Shown: positions 36,431-45,107, numbered from the stretch's first letter. The stretch: 64,000 nucleotides of DNA from Streptomyces sp. V1I1 (GCF_030817355.1 NZ_JAUSZH010000001.1:248001-312000), one strand, 5' to 3'. The notes: generated from the sequence alone by a model not told the origin. A program made the numbers and translations.

Positions 36431-36685
36431 ATGGCCCTGTCCACACTTCTCCTCGGATGCCTCCTGATCACCGTGTTGCTGGTCGGCGCCGCAGGCGTCG
36501 CCTGGGCGACCTACCGTCAGCCCTCCCTGCGCCAACCTCTGCAAGCGGCCGCGGCGTTCATCATGCTCGCGGTGACCGTCGTCGGTGTCCTGGTGGCGGT
36601 CGCCCAGCCACCGGCCACAGGCCGTGAACCGGTTCCCACCACTGAAAGCACCTACGACCCCGTCCCACGTGCTCCCGGCCCGTAG
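36431..36685 (+). CDS. Small two-span membrane protein
   Basis: 84 residues from the ATG at 36431, with AAAGGAACGG just upstream. Two membrane spans: STLLLGCLLITVLLVGAAGV and FIMLAVTVVGVLVAVAQP, separated by TYRQPSLRQPLQAAAA, with a hydrophilic Pro/Thr tail. An in-frame ATG at 36311 overlaps the previous stop (ATGA) and could add 40 Arg/Pro-rich residues; the stronger ribosome site favours 36431. It probably belongs to the sigma-factor operon. Function unknown. Confidence 0.65.
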   Translation: MALSTLLLGCLLITVLLVGAAGVAWATYRQPSLRQPLQAAAAFIMLAVTVVGVLVAVAQPPATGREPVPTTESTYDPVPRAPGP

Positions 36686-37151
36686 CAACCTCCTTCGGCG
36701 ACTCCGAGCAGGGCGTTGATGATGCGGCGTCGCCGGTACGCACCGTGAGGGTGTGCGGTTCGGGGATCGTGGACATCCGGCTCACGCCGAAGGCCTGGCC
36801 GCTGAGTGCGGTCGGGCCCTTCGGCGACTGGGACTATGCCTCGTCGGGGGGGGACGATCTGGAGGGTGACCTCGGCCTGGGGGGCAGGTTGAGCGCGAAG
36901 GCGCGCAGGGCGGCGCGCTGCTCGCGTTCGGTCATGGTGCCCCAGATGCGGGCCAGGCGCCCTGCCCATGATGGTCGGCGCAGGTCGTTGGCGCATGACC
37001 TGCCGGGAGCCGGTGACCCGCATTGTGGTCACCGGCTCTTTTGGGTATAGGAACCCACCAACACCGATCAGTCACCAAGCATGTGTGCACGACTACTTGA
37101 GGGTCTGTCGGCACGCACTCACCGCAGGGTTCTCCGCTGCGGTTCCACGGC
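36686..37151. other. Rearranged region, no full gene
   Basis: Minus-strand pieces (TMTEREQRAALRAFALNLPP near 36890; RRIINALLGVAEGG near 36710) look like scraps of one or two genes in different frames. No complete gene can be assembled by eye. Confidence 0.3.
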
Positions 37152-37375
37152 TCATCGGCCGATCAGCTTGTGCAGTACGGGGATGCTGACGCCGAAGCCG
37201 GTCACGCCAGCGAGCAGCGCGGCGGCGGCCGCGTCCGTGCTGTAGAGGGTACGCATTCCGGCAATCGCCCCCCCGTGAAGGAAGCCATCAGGAGGACGAT
37301 GGCGGCATGAGCGGTGAGCAGGGGGCCGGGGTCCTCGGGGCCCGGGTCGGAGGGCGGCGTAGCAGCGGCGGTCAC
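37152..37375 (-). pseudogene. Small membrane protein, frameshifted at C7
   Basis: The GTG at 37375 (GGGAG upstream) starts VTAAATPPSDPGPEDPGPLL followed by TAHAAIVLLMASFTGG. After a run of seven C at ~37268-37274 the frame changes and ends AAAALLAGVTGFGVSIPVLH-KLIGR at 37152. One more C would join the halves into a ~74-residue two-span membrane protein of a type common in streptomycetes (LLTAH.A.VLL ... PVL..LIG). Function unknown. Confidence 0.6.
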
Positions 37376-37459
37376 GTGAACTCCCTTTCTGACCGGGGTT
37401 TCTGTCGGTACCGCTACTACGTCCTATCGGCCCAGGTACCCCATGAATTTTTCCGCCCA

Positions 37460-37664
37460 TACTCGTTCCAAAGATCTTGCGAAAGGCCGTGGGGTGCCCG
37501 AGGCCCAGCCAAGTACCCTGCAGCCGGATTGAGTTCGCCCAGGCGTACTCGGGTCCGCGGACACCGCGGCGCTGACGTACGTCGAGCAGCAGGCGGACGT
37601 CTGCGTGCCGCAGTCGTTGCAGGAAGGACTCGCCGTCGAGGCCATAGACGCCGATTGTCACCAT
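37460..37664 (-). pseudogene. DUF488 domain protein, N-terminal fragment
   Basis: The minus frame from 37664 reads MVTIGVYGLDGESFLQRLRH and ADVRLLLDVRQRRGVRGPEY, then AWANSIRLQ. This is the DUF488 start (TIGVYG ... F...L...GV....DVR.RRG.RG..YA.AN...L). After ~37500 the sequence no longer matches the family. It lies immediately upstream of the small membrane gene, on the same strand, and is truncated. Confidence 0.6.
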
Positions 37665-37744
37665 TCTGAGCACAGGCAATCACCCATCTGCCTGCTACTC
37701 GTGCCGGTTCAACCGGCACGAGTAGCAGGGGCGGCGAGGTCGCA

Positions 37745-38146
37745 TCACGCGACGGCGGTCCCCTCAAGCTCGACCATCTGGCCGGGGATCGCCAGTCGCG
37801 CCACCTCGAGCATCGTGGAGGTCGGCGCCACCCCGGCGGCACCCAACCGCGCCGCCAGCACGCCGTAGTGCTGGAAAAGCAGATCGACGTCGGTCGTGTA
37901 GACGTTGAGCCGGACGAGGTTCGCGAGAGACATGCCGGCCTCGCCGAGCACGGCCTCCAGGTTGTCGATGCTCAGCGTCAACTGCGCCGAAATGTCACCG
38001 TCATGCTGGGGCTTGCCGTCGCCGCTCATCGCGGTCTGCCCCGAGATGTACAGGGTCCGTGTGTGCCCGGAGACGACCTCACCCTGGTTGAAACCCATCT
38101 CCACCGACCACGTCACCGGGTTGACCGCCGTTCGTTCCACTGCCAC
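37745..38146 (-). CDS. RidA-family protein
   Basis: A 133-residue member of the YjgF/YER057c/UK114 family. RidA-type enzymes deaminate reactive enamine/imine intermediates. Seen: MGFNQGEVVSGHTRTLYISG (start strand pair), QLTLSIDNLEAVLGEAGMSL, VRLNVYTTDVDLLFQHYGVL, and APTSTMLEVARLAIPGQMVE, where the pocket-lining region sits. The usual catalytic Arg before the last strand is not obvious (TSTMLEVARL instead of RSAVGVAALP), so the chemistry may differ. Start: GTG at 38146 with GGAG upstream; an ATG at 38185 is possible. It diverges from a WYL regulator, a common pairing. Confidence 0.85.
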   Translation of the reverse strand: MAVERTAVNPVTWSVEMGFNQGEVVSGHTRTLYISGQTAMSGDGKPQHDGDISAQLTLSIDNLEAVLGEAGMSLANLVRLNVYTTDVDLLFQHYGVLAARLGAAGVAPTSTMLEVARLAIPGQMVELEGTAVA

Positions 38147-38205
38147 ATCAGCTCCATTCGATTCATCGGGAGTACGTACGTCCATCGGCTCGGTAGCCGC
38201 CAGCT

Positions 38206-38220
38206 TTGACGTCGCGTCAA
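38206..38220. promoter_or_regulatory. Dyad TTGACGTCGCGTCAA, candidate operator
   Basis: TTGACG and CGTCAA form a perfect inverted repeat around TCG. It is placed 60 bases from the RidA start and 57 from the WYL regulator start, in the middle of the divergent promoter region. Binding by the WYL-domain regulator is an inference. Confidence 0.5.
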
Positions 38221-38276
38221 CGAGCCTCCCAACAAATCACGACACCCTCAGTCATGTATTCCGTTAAAGTTCTCGT

Positions 38277-39251
38277 ATGCGTGCCGACCGGTTGGTCTCA
38301 CTGGTGCTACTGCTGCGCCAGCGCGGTCGGCTGACAGCGGACACGCTGGCCCGCGAGCTGGAGGTATCCACCCGTACCGTGCTGCGCGACATCGAGGTGC
38401 TGTCCGCGGCCGGCGTCCCGGTCTACGCCGAACGCGGCAGGCACGGCGGTTTCGCGCTGTTGCCCGGTTTCCAGACCGAGCTCACCGGACTGAACCACGA
38501 CGAGGCTCTCGCCTTGCTGACCGCCGGATCGGGGCGCGGCGAGCAGGTATTCGGCCTCGGCTCGGCGCTCGCTTCGGCCATGCGGAAGGTGGTCGACGCG
38601 CTACCCGAAAGCCACCGGGCCTCCGCGAGCGACGCGGCCCAGCGATTTCTCGTCAACCCGGAGACCGACCTGCTCTCACGCCGGCTGGTCATTGAGGAGG
38701 TACTTGACACCACAATGATCGAGGTCAGGCGCGCGGTGCTCGCCGGACACAAGCTGCGCATCCACTACGCGGCCACAGGCCAGACACCACAGTGGCGCAC
38801 GGTGGACCCGATCGGCCTGGTCACCGTACGCGACCGGGGCTACTTGCTGGCCACGAGATCTGGCGCGGACCGCACCTACCGGCTGTCGCGGGTGTTGGCC
38901 GCCGAGGAACTCCCCGAAACGGCACAGCGACCAAACCGGGTCGATCTGGACCGGATCTGGCGGGAACGCTCCGCGCAGTTCCTCTCCGGCGGCGACCACA
39001 TCACCGTGCTGGTACGGGTGAACCCGGCGCGGCGGGAGGACCTGCTGGACACCGCGCTGGCTGTCCGCGCAGAAGAACCCGACGCAGACGGCTGGCTGCG
39101 GCTGGAGGTGACCTTCCAAGATTCCCGACACGCCGAATGGGCGCTGTGGCAGCTCAGCACGGACGCGGAAGCCCTGGCCCCGCAGTCGATGCGCACCTCC
39201 CTACGCAACCGCGCCGCCGCGATTGCCACCCGCTACGGAGACTCGTCCTGA
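38277..39251 (+). CDS. YafY-family HTH/WYL-domain regulator
   Basis: A 324-residue regulator. N-terminal winged helix of the HTH_11 type: RADRLVSLVLLLRQRGRLTA, DTLARELEVSTRTVLRDIEV and LSAAGVPVYAERGRHGGFAL. WYL domain (residues ~140-220): HKLRIHYAATGQTPQWRTVD with PIGLVTVRDRGYLLATRS, where the core motif reads GYLLA. C-terminal WCX extension: VTFQDSRHAEWALWQLSTDA. These proteins control divergent catabolic or detoxification genes in response to a ligand bound by WYL. The neighbour is the divergent RidA gene. Confidence 0.9.
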   Translation: MRADRLVSLVLLLRQRGRLTADTLARELEVSTRTVLRDIEVLSAAGVPVYAERGRHGGFALLPGFQTELTGLNHDEALALLTAGSGRGEQVFGLGSALASAMRKVVDALPESHRASASDAAQRFLVNPETDLLSRRLVIEEVLDTTMIEVRRAVLAGHKLRIHYAATGQTPQWRTVDPIGLVTVRDRGYLLATRSGADRTYRLSRVLAAEELPETAQRPNRVDLDRIWRERSAQFLSGGDHITVLVRVNPARREDLLDTALAVRAEEPDADGWLRLEVTFQDSRHAEWALWQLSTDAEALAPQSMRTSLRNRAAAIATRYGDSS

Positions 39252-39272
39252 GAGTGAGAAGCCAACTCATTT

Positions 39273-40074
39273 GGCTAACTGATCATTTCGGAAACAGTTG
39301 GGTGCAGGGGCTTGGCGGTTGAGGTTGCCGACGGCAGAGTTCTGCGGGTGTCGGATGATCTTGTGGCTGATGAGCTGTGGGAACGTGTCGCTCCACTGCT
39401 GCCGCCCCGTCTACCGCGGCGCCGGCGATACCCGGGGCGGCTGCCGGTGGACGATCGGGCTGCCCTGCGGGACTGGACTGAAGCAGGCGTCTGGCCCCGC
39501 CTGCACGCGGTTCTTCTGACGGAGCCGCGGCGGGCCAGCCTTGTGAACCTCGACGACGCAGCGGTCGATGGCTCACACGTGAGGGCCTTGAAAGGGAGGC
39601 TCACACCGGACCTTCGCCGTTTGACCGCGCCCGGCCCGGCTCCAAGCACCACCTGATCACCGACCGGCACGGAACGCCTCTCGCCGTCTCGCTGACCAGC
39701 GGCAACCGTCACGATGTCACCCAGCTCATGCCGCTGCTGGACGCCATACCCCGCATTCGCGGCCGCCGGAGCAGGGCATGCCACCGGCCCGGACGGCTGT
39801 TCGCCGACCACGGTTACGACTACGACAAGTACCGCCGGCTTCTACGTGCAGGGGGCATCACACCGAAGATCGCCCGCAAAGCCACAGCACACGGCTCCGG
39901 CCTGGGAAAGACCCGCTGGGTCGTCGAGCGGACCTTCGCCTGGCTCCACCAGTTCAAGCGACTGCGGATCCGCTACGAGATACGAGCCGACCTCCACCTG
40001 GGGCCCTCCAACTCGCCTGCAGCATCATCTGCTTGCGACGCCTCCGAACCTCATCCTGAAACGATCAGTTAGCC
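39273..40074 (+). mobile_element. Defective IS5-family insertion sequence
   Basis: Inverted repeats GGCTAACTGATCATTTCGG (39273-39291) and GGCTAACTGATCGTTTCAG (complement of 40074-40056) enclose an 802-bp unit. It has a shortened, frameshifted transposase. The right end abuts the IS110 element. Confidence 0.85.
39312..40072 (+). pseudogene. IS5-family transposase, internal deletion and frameshift
   Basis: The N-terminus (ADELWERVAPLLPPRLPRRR, RYPGRLPVDDRAAL) runs directly into RDWTEAGVWPRLHAVLL. The usual intervening ~35 residues (region GILYVLRTG..W..LP) are missing. The catalytic stretch VNLDDAAVDGSHVRALKG is then followed, one frame over, by HTGPSPFDRARPGSKHHLIT, RHGTPLAVSLTSGNRHDVTQ, LFADHGYDYDKYRRLLRAGG and KTRWVVERTFAWLHQFKRLR. 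The DDE residues survive, but deletion and frameshift should abolish activity. Confidence 0.85.
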
Positions 40075-40116
40075 GTCCGGGGGGTGCCTCTATGTCCTTC
40101 GTCAAGCCTGCGTGGG

Positions 40117-41325
40117 TCATGCGGGGGTCGCTTCCGGGGTGCGTGACTCGTAGAAGGTTCCGTCTCGGAGCATGGCGAACAGGACGCTGATGCGGTGGCG
40201 GGCGAGCCGGAGGAGGGCTTGGGTGTGGGTTTTGCCGCGGGCTCGCTGCCGGTCGTAGTAGCTGCGGGAGGCGGGGTCGTGCAGGGCCGCGAAGGCGGAG
40301 AGGAACATGGCGCGTTTGAGGAGTCGGTTGCCTGTTCTGGGGGCGTGTTCGCCGTGGATGGACGATCCGGAGGACTTCGTGGCCGGGGCAAGGCCGGCGT
40401 AGGAGGCCAAGTGGGCGGCGGTCGGGAAGGACGATCCGTCGCCGATGGTGACCAGCAAGGTGGCGGCGGTCCTGACACCGACTCCGGGCATCGAGGTCAG
40501 GACCTGGGAAAGAGGGTGCGACTCCAGCAGCTCGCTGATCTGGGCTTCCAGAGCGCGTCGTTGTTCGTGGACGGCGGCGAGCGAGCGGGCCAGCGAGGGC
40601 ACCACCACGTCCAGGGTGGTGGTGCCCGGGACGACGACGGTCTGTTCGTCGAGCGCGTCGAAGATGTCGTTGACCAGGCGTTCGGCCATGCGCGGGGCCT
40701 TGGGCCGTATCAGGTTCACGAGCCTGCGGCGTCCGGCCTTGCGCAGGGCGGCGGGCGAGCCGAAGCGTTCCAGCAGGTGCGTCACAGCCTGGTGGTCCAG
40801 GCGGGGCCCCAGTACTCGCTCCAGGCTCGGGTGGAACTGGGTGAGCAGGCCGCGGAGCCGGTTGCTGGTGCGGGTGGCCTCGGCGGCGAGGTCCTGGTCG
40901 AAGCCGGTCAGGACGGTCAGCTGGGCCGCGGTCTCGTCGGCCAGTTCCAGGGCCCGCAGGGTGTGAGGCATGGTGCGGGCGGCGTCCGCGATCACGTGCG
41001 CGTCGCGGGCATCGGTCTTTGCCTCACCGGGATACAAATCGGCGATCCGCCGCATCGCCAGCCCTGGCAGGTAGGCCACGTGGCAGCCGGCGTCCCGGGC
41101 CACCGCGAGCGGCAGGGCGCCGATCGATGCGGGCTGGTCCACGATGACCAGCACGCGGCCGAACCTGGCCGTGAGCTTGTCGAACACGGCCCGCAGTTTC
41201 GGCTCGCTGTTGGGCAGCCGCTTGTCGTAGACGGTCTTGCCGCCCGCTGTCAGGCCGTGGCCGTGGTGGTCGCCCTTGCCGACGTCCAGGCCGAGGAAGA
41301 CCGCGATTTCACCGGTGTCGAGCAC
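40117..41325 (-). CDS. IS110-family transposase
   Basis: A 402-residue IS110 recombinase, apparently complete. N-terminal RuvC-like DEDD domain: VFLGLDVGKGDHHGHGLTAG (first Asp), FGRVLVIVDQPASIGALPLA, and YPGEAKTDARDAHVIADAAR (last acidic pair). C-terminal transposase_20 domain with its catalytic Ser region: VLTSMPGVGVRTAATLLVTI, HLASYAGLAPATKSSGSSIH, NRLLKRAMFLSAFAALHDP. Start: GTG at 41325, where homology begins; the frame is open to 41373. IS110 enzymes are guided by an element-encoded bridge RNA and leave no long inverted repeats. Confidence 0.93.
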   Translation of the reverse strand: MLDTGEIAVFLGLDVGKGDHHGHGLTAGGKTVYDKRLPNSEPKLRAVFDKLTARFGRVLVIVDQPASIGALPLAVARDAGCHVAYLPGLAMRRIADLYPGEAKTDARDAHVIADAARTMPHTLRALELADETAAQLTVLTGFDQDLAAEATRTSNRLRGLLTQFHPSLERVLGPRLDHQAVTHLLERFGSPAALRKAGRRRLVNLIRPKAPRMAERLVNDIFDALDEQTVVVPGTTTLDVVVPSLARSLAAVHEQRRALEAQISELLESHPLSQVLTSMPGVGVRTAATLLVTIGDGSSFPTAAHLASYAGLAPATKSSGSSIHGEHAPRTGNRLLKRAMFLSAFAALHDPASRSYYDRQRARGKTHTQALLRLARHRISVLFAMLRDGTFYESRTPEATPA

Positions 41326-41560
41326 CGCACCCCCCGAGGGTGGTCGTTCCGTCCCGGCCTCACCCACCGGCACCGAGCGCGCGCATCCACGTTACGCAGA
41401 CCTGCCACCCTTCAACGGCCGGGCGTTGCGCTCGGCCGGGTGACGGTCGGGCCTCTCATCAGCGGTCAGACGGTGCCCCGGACCCGGTGACACCACCCCC
41501 CAGGTCATCGCTTCGACAGGGGGCAACAGTCATGCCGGGCCCGGAGGCCAGGAGCCCCGT
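41326..41560 (-). other. IS110 upstream non-coding region, candidate bridge RNA
   Basis: In IS110-group elements the non-coding end upstream of the recombinase encodes the bridge RNA. This ~235-base stretch has no gene of its own and contains several G/C-rich dyads. Ends and fold were not computed. The region 41561-41758 shows no further gene. Confidence 0.3.
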
Positions 41561-41852
41561 TTCAGGGCCACGAAGAAAGTAACGGGGCGGCAGTGGGTGG
41601 TGAGGCCAAACAGGGCGAGGGTGAGTCAGCGGTCGGTGCGCCGGTAAATCCGATCGCAGTCAAGTAGACGAGCCCGCGATCCATCCCCCGCAGCCGGCAT
41701 GGGACAAGATCGTGAGACGAAGCGCCCGGGCGTTCACCACAGTGGATCTTGAGGCTCCGAGAGGGCGTTAAGTCCCTTCTCTCTCGGTTCGTGATCGCTC
41801 GTTCGGGTACTGATCGCCGTGCGGGCTCGCCGTTAGGCATGGACATGCCGAG

Positions 41853-42715
41853 ATGCGGGGCGTGGAGCGAAGACCGTATCCGAGCTACTTGTCGGACGAG
41901 CAGTGGGCGTTGATCGAGCCGATGATCACGGCCTGGAAGCAGAAGCGGGTGAAGCGGTCGGCGACCGGCGATCCGGGAACGTGCGATCTGCGGGAGGTCG
42001 TGGACGCGATCTTCTATCAGAACCGGACGGGCTGTCAGTGGCGCTACCTGCCCAGCGATCTGCCGGCCTGGTCGGCGGTGTTCTACTACTTCACGCTGTG
42101 GCGCGAGGACGGGCTCGACCAGCGGATCCAGGAACTGCTGCGCTGTCAGGTGCGGGAGAGGGCCCGCCGATTGGAGGACCCGTCCCTCGTGGTCATCGAC
42201 ACGCAGTCCGTGCGTGCGGCCGCGGGTGTCCCGAAGGCCACGACGGGACTGGACGCGAACAAGAAGACGCCGGGCCGCAAGCGGGGGCTACGGTGGACGT
42301 CCTGGGACTGATCATCGGCGTGGTCGTGCTGGCCGCCTCGGCCCAAGACAACGCCGCCGGCACCGCCCTGCTCGACCAGGCAGCCGAACGCTGCGGCAAC
42401 CGCCTGGAGAAGGCCCTGGTGGACCAGGGATTCAAGGAGGAGGTCGTGATCCACGGCGCGCTGCAGGACATCACCGTCGAGACCGTCTGCCGCAACCCCG
42501 ACGATCGCGGCAAGGGCTTCGTCCCGCAACCGAAGAAATGGATCGTGGAACAGGCCAACGTGACCTTGATGCTGCACCGGCGCCTGGCCCGCGAGTACGA
42601 CCCACCGGCCCGACAACTCCGCCTCGCGCGTCTACTGGGCCTCCACCGCCAACTGACCCGCCGCCTGACTACACCCGCACCGGCCTGGCGCGACACCCTC
42701 GGGCTGGCGGCATGA
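41853..42715 (+). pseudogene. IS5-family transposase, frameshifted
   Basis: ATG at 41853. The first frame gives RPYPSYLSDEQWALIEPMIT, CDLREVVDAIFYQNRTGCQW, RYLPSDLPAWSAVFYYFTLW and LVVIDTQSVRAAAGVPKATT (first Asp), up to GRKRGL at ~42290. The second frame continues TVDVLGLIIGVVVLAASAQD, KALVDQGFKEEVVIHGALQD (second Asp) and KKWIVEQANVTLMLHRRLAR (Glu). One more G in the GGGGG run at 42283-42287 would restore one protein of ~288 residues. It could be a mutation, a sequencing slip or a programmed shift. Confidence 0.82.
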
Positions 42716-43107
42716 ACGTCACCGAACTCCTGCAGGACCTCCAGGCCCAGCACGATCAGGCAGCGACCCGAGCCAGTGAGCTACGCGACCAGATCGAGCA
42801 TCTCACCACCGCTCTCGCCGAGACCGAGGCCCGCCTCGCGGACCTGGCCACCACCCGGAAGATCATCGCTGAACACGTACCGGCCGAGACCGGGCCCGAA
42901 CCCGAGATGGCCACCGCCTACCAGCAGATCGTGAACGCCTTCCACCAGCACCCCCACCAGACAATCCAAGTCCGCGAACTGCACGAACTCCTCGGCATGC
43001 CCACCGCCGACCCAGCCATGAACGTCACTCGCAGCCGCCTCGGACGCCTCACCCGCCAAGGCTTCCTCACCCAACCCGGACGCGGCCGCTACCAGAAACG
43101 GACTTAA
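42712..43107 (+). CDS. IS5-linked coiled-coil/winged-helix-like protein
   Basis: A 131-residue protein whose ATG overlaps the transposase TGA (ATGA at 42712-42715). Residues 1-55 form a predicted coiled coil (ELLQDLQAQHDQAATRASEL, DQIEHLTTALAETEARLADL). Residues ~70-131 resemble a small winged helix: MATAYQQIVNAFHQHPHQTI, VRELHELLGMPTADPAMNVT and RSRLGRLTRQGFLTQPGRGR. It ends inside the right inverted repeat, so it belongs to the element. It probably binds DNA and may regulate or assist transposition (inference). Confidence 0.75.
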   Translation: MNVTELLQDLQAQHDQAATRASELRDQIEHLTTALAETEARLADLATTRKIIAEHVPAETGPEPEMATAYQQIVNAFHQHPHQTIQVRELHELLGMPTADPAMNVTRSRLGRLTRQGFLTQPGRGRYQKRT

Positions 43108-43116
43108 CGACCTCTC

Positions 43117-44208
43117 AAAGCCCGTCTATCCCTCGAACACTGGAGCCAGGTTCAGGCGGACCCCTCCAAGGCCGACCGGGACAAGTTCCACAAGGGCGAG
43201 CCCGCCCCGCACAAAGCCAAGTTCGAGTTGCGGTGCCAGTCCTCGATCGGAGAGCAGGCCCACACTCCCACTGCAAAACCTCAACGGCCGTCAGAACAAA
43301 GCGAGATAACCAGTGCCGGAAGGAAGGTCGCCCCCACGGTAGGGAACAACGCCTCCCGTAGCCGCAGACATAGCCAGGCGTGGATGGTCTCTGTGCTGCG
43401 CAGCGAGGCGGGCATGGCCGGAAGCTCGCCAGCGGTCAGCGGAGCGGGCACGGCAGATGGCGGCGCCCAGAACGGCCGCGGTTTGCGCCGAGTTGGGCCT
43501 GCGCCCGTGCAGCGGCGTACTGCAGCCTCGGCCAAGAGCACAAGCCCGCTTACACCCCTTCGGGTGAACGCTGTCGGCCCGGCTCCGCGGCCGCTGCAGG
43601 GGCCGTGACGCTGTGGACGTGTTGCCCGCAGCTCACATCAAACTGCGCGGCGCGGAGGGAGCGGCCGATGGATGTGCAGGTTCGTCACCGTGACGACGTG
43701 GGCCGCGAACAGCTGGTGCCGCCGCGCGTCCTGCGCCAGCTGCCAGTGGCACCCCCGCTGGCTCCGGGCAGCGCCTGGGCACACACCGGGCAGTGACCGG
43801 CGGCGATGCGGTCCTCCGCCGTCGTACGGGCGGGCAGAGCCTGAAGGGGGCCGCCCGCAGCCTGGTAGAGCTGGGCGGCGACGTCGGCCACCATGTCGCG
43901 GTGCGGAAGCTCCAGAAGCCGCTGGAGGGTGAAGGCGCCGGCGGTCCTCCAGCGCGCTGATGAACAGGGGCGTGTACGTGAAACCGAAGGGGTTGCGCGT
44001 CAGCACCTGGTACCAGGTCCTCCAATGATCGGGCACCACGACCGCGAATCGGACCCCTGCAAAGCTCGCCTCAGCCTGCTGGGCGGCACTTCACGTGCGG
44101 CTCGACCACCGGCCGAAGAGCGGTTCCTGACTGCTTGCGAGTGAACGATGGAGCTCCGCACGCGCGTCGAACCCATCCGCTCGATCATGCCCGCTATGGT
44201 TGGCTCCC
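43117..44208. other. One-kilobase remnant region
   Basis: Scraps only. A plus frame at 43128-43230 reads SLEHWSQVQADPSKADRDKF. Minus frames around 43640-44030 show MVADVAAQLYQAAGGPLQAL with a CPVC pair, and FGFTYTPLFISALEDRRR. No complete gene can be assembled. Confidence 0.3.
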
Positions 44209-44844
44209 ATGCCGCTGAGCTTTGCCTTTGTGAATCTCAAGCCTGGAGTCGGCAAGACGACCAGTGCCGTATGGCTGGCCCACGCGCTTCACGAGTCGGG
44301 CTACTCGCCGCTTCTGGTCGACGGCGACCCAGCCTCCTCCGCACTGCGCTGGAGCGAATTGGCCGACGGCTTTCCGTTTCCCGTCATCGCCTTGCCAGTG
44401 GGTGACGTGCACCGCCGCGTGAACGACTTCCTGGGCAATCGGCAGGCTGTGGTGCTCGATGCGCCGCAGTTGGAGGACCATCCTCGCATCGCCCGCAGCA
44501 TCATGAGGTACGCGAGTGCGTGGATCGTCCCGGTGACGCCCGCTCCCATCGAACTGGACCGGATGGCACCCATCCGCTCCGAGATGGACGACGTCCAGTC
44601 CCTGCGCGCCGAGCCGGCCCGCACTGCAGTCCTCCTGAACCGGACCAATCGTCCCGACGCCACACGCACCGGCCCCGATGCCGACGCTCGTGAGGCGCTC
44701 ACCGAGTGGGGGTTCGTGGTGCTGGACACCCAGATTGCGCGGCTCGAGTTGTACGCCCAGTCGTTCGGAAGTCCGGTGCGGGCCAAGGGGTCGGCGTACA
44801 TGGACCTCGCCGATGAACTCATCAAGCGTCAGGAAGAGGCATGA
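44209..44844 (+). CDS. parA: ParA-type partition ATPase
   Basis: A 211-residue deviant Walker ATPase. The P-loop is KPGVGKTTSAVWLAHAL near residue 10, with the signature Lys. Walker A' and B-like segments: PLLVDGDPASSALRWSELAD and QAVVLDAPQLEDHPRIARSI. The switch and later region read PVTPAPIELDRMAPIRSEMD and AVLLNRTNRPDATRTGPDAD. The size fits plasmid-type ParA without an N-terminal helix-turn-helix. Such ATPases position plasmids or conjugative elements on the nucleoid. Its stop overlaps the next start (ATGA at 44841-44844), so the two are coupled. Confidence 0.88.
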   Translation: MPLSFAFVNLKPGVGKTTSAVWLAHALHESGYSPLLVDGDPASSALRWSELADGFPFPVIALPVGDVHRRVNDFLGNRQAVVLDAPQLEDHPRIARSIMRYASAWIVPVTPAPIELDRMAPIRSEMDDVQSLRAEPARTAVLLNRTNRPDATRTGPDADAREALTEWGFVVLDTQIARLELYAQSFGSPVRAKGSAYMDLADELIKRQEEA

Positions 44845-45107
44845 AGGAGCGCAAGGACAGGTACCGCGCGGCATTGCAGCGCGGAGGGGGCATCGCTGCC
44901 CCGTCCTCCAAAAGCATCACGCTGAACAGCAGATACGTCCGGTTGATCATCGAAGTGGACCCGGACCTGCAGCGAGACCTGACGCGATGGGCCAGTCTGC
45001 CGCTCTCAGCGCTGGTGCTCGCCAGCACGACCGTTCTGCGCACCTTGGCCGACACCGCCGCAGCCGTGCCCCGATCCATGGGCGGCGCCCGACATACAGG
45101 GCCGTAG
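44841..45107 (+). CDS. Small ParA-coupled partner protein
   Basis: 88 residues, starting at the ATG that overlaps the ParA TGA. Basic N-terminus (MKERKDRYRAALQRGGGIAA), then a beta-strand/helix pattern SITLNSRYVRLIIEVDPDLQ with RDLTRWASLPLSALVLASTT, compatible with a ribbon-helix-helix or small ParB-like DNA-binding protein. Position and size match centromere-binding partners of plasmid ParA. It is assigned by context; no precise family motif is visible. The last ~15 residues (RSMGGARHTGP) may be altered. Confidence 0.6.
   Translation: MKERKDRYRAALQRGGGIAAPSSKSITLNSRYVRLIIEVDPDLQRDLTRWASLPLSALVLASTTVLRTLADTAAAVPRSMGGARHTGP

Larger units (their letters stand above)
41759..43116 (+). mobile_element. 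IS5-family element with accessory ORF
   Basis: Inverted repeats GAGAGGGCGTTAAGTCC (41759-41775) and GAGAGGTCGTTAAGTCC (complement of 43116-43100) bound a 1358-bp unit. It contains a frameshifted transposase and a second ORF (42712-43107) that ends inside the right repeat. No clear target duplication was found. Confidence 0.82.

Noticed and set aside
39560..39640. Programmed -1 frameshift in the first IS5 transposase
   Set aside because: The shift region (TTGAAAGGGAGG) is not in the right frame for a standard slippery heptamer, and the gene also has an internal deletion; simple damage is more likely.
40195..41490. A 431-residue plus frame opposite the IS110 transposase
   Set aside because: Shadow of the transposase gene.
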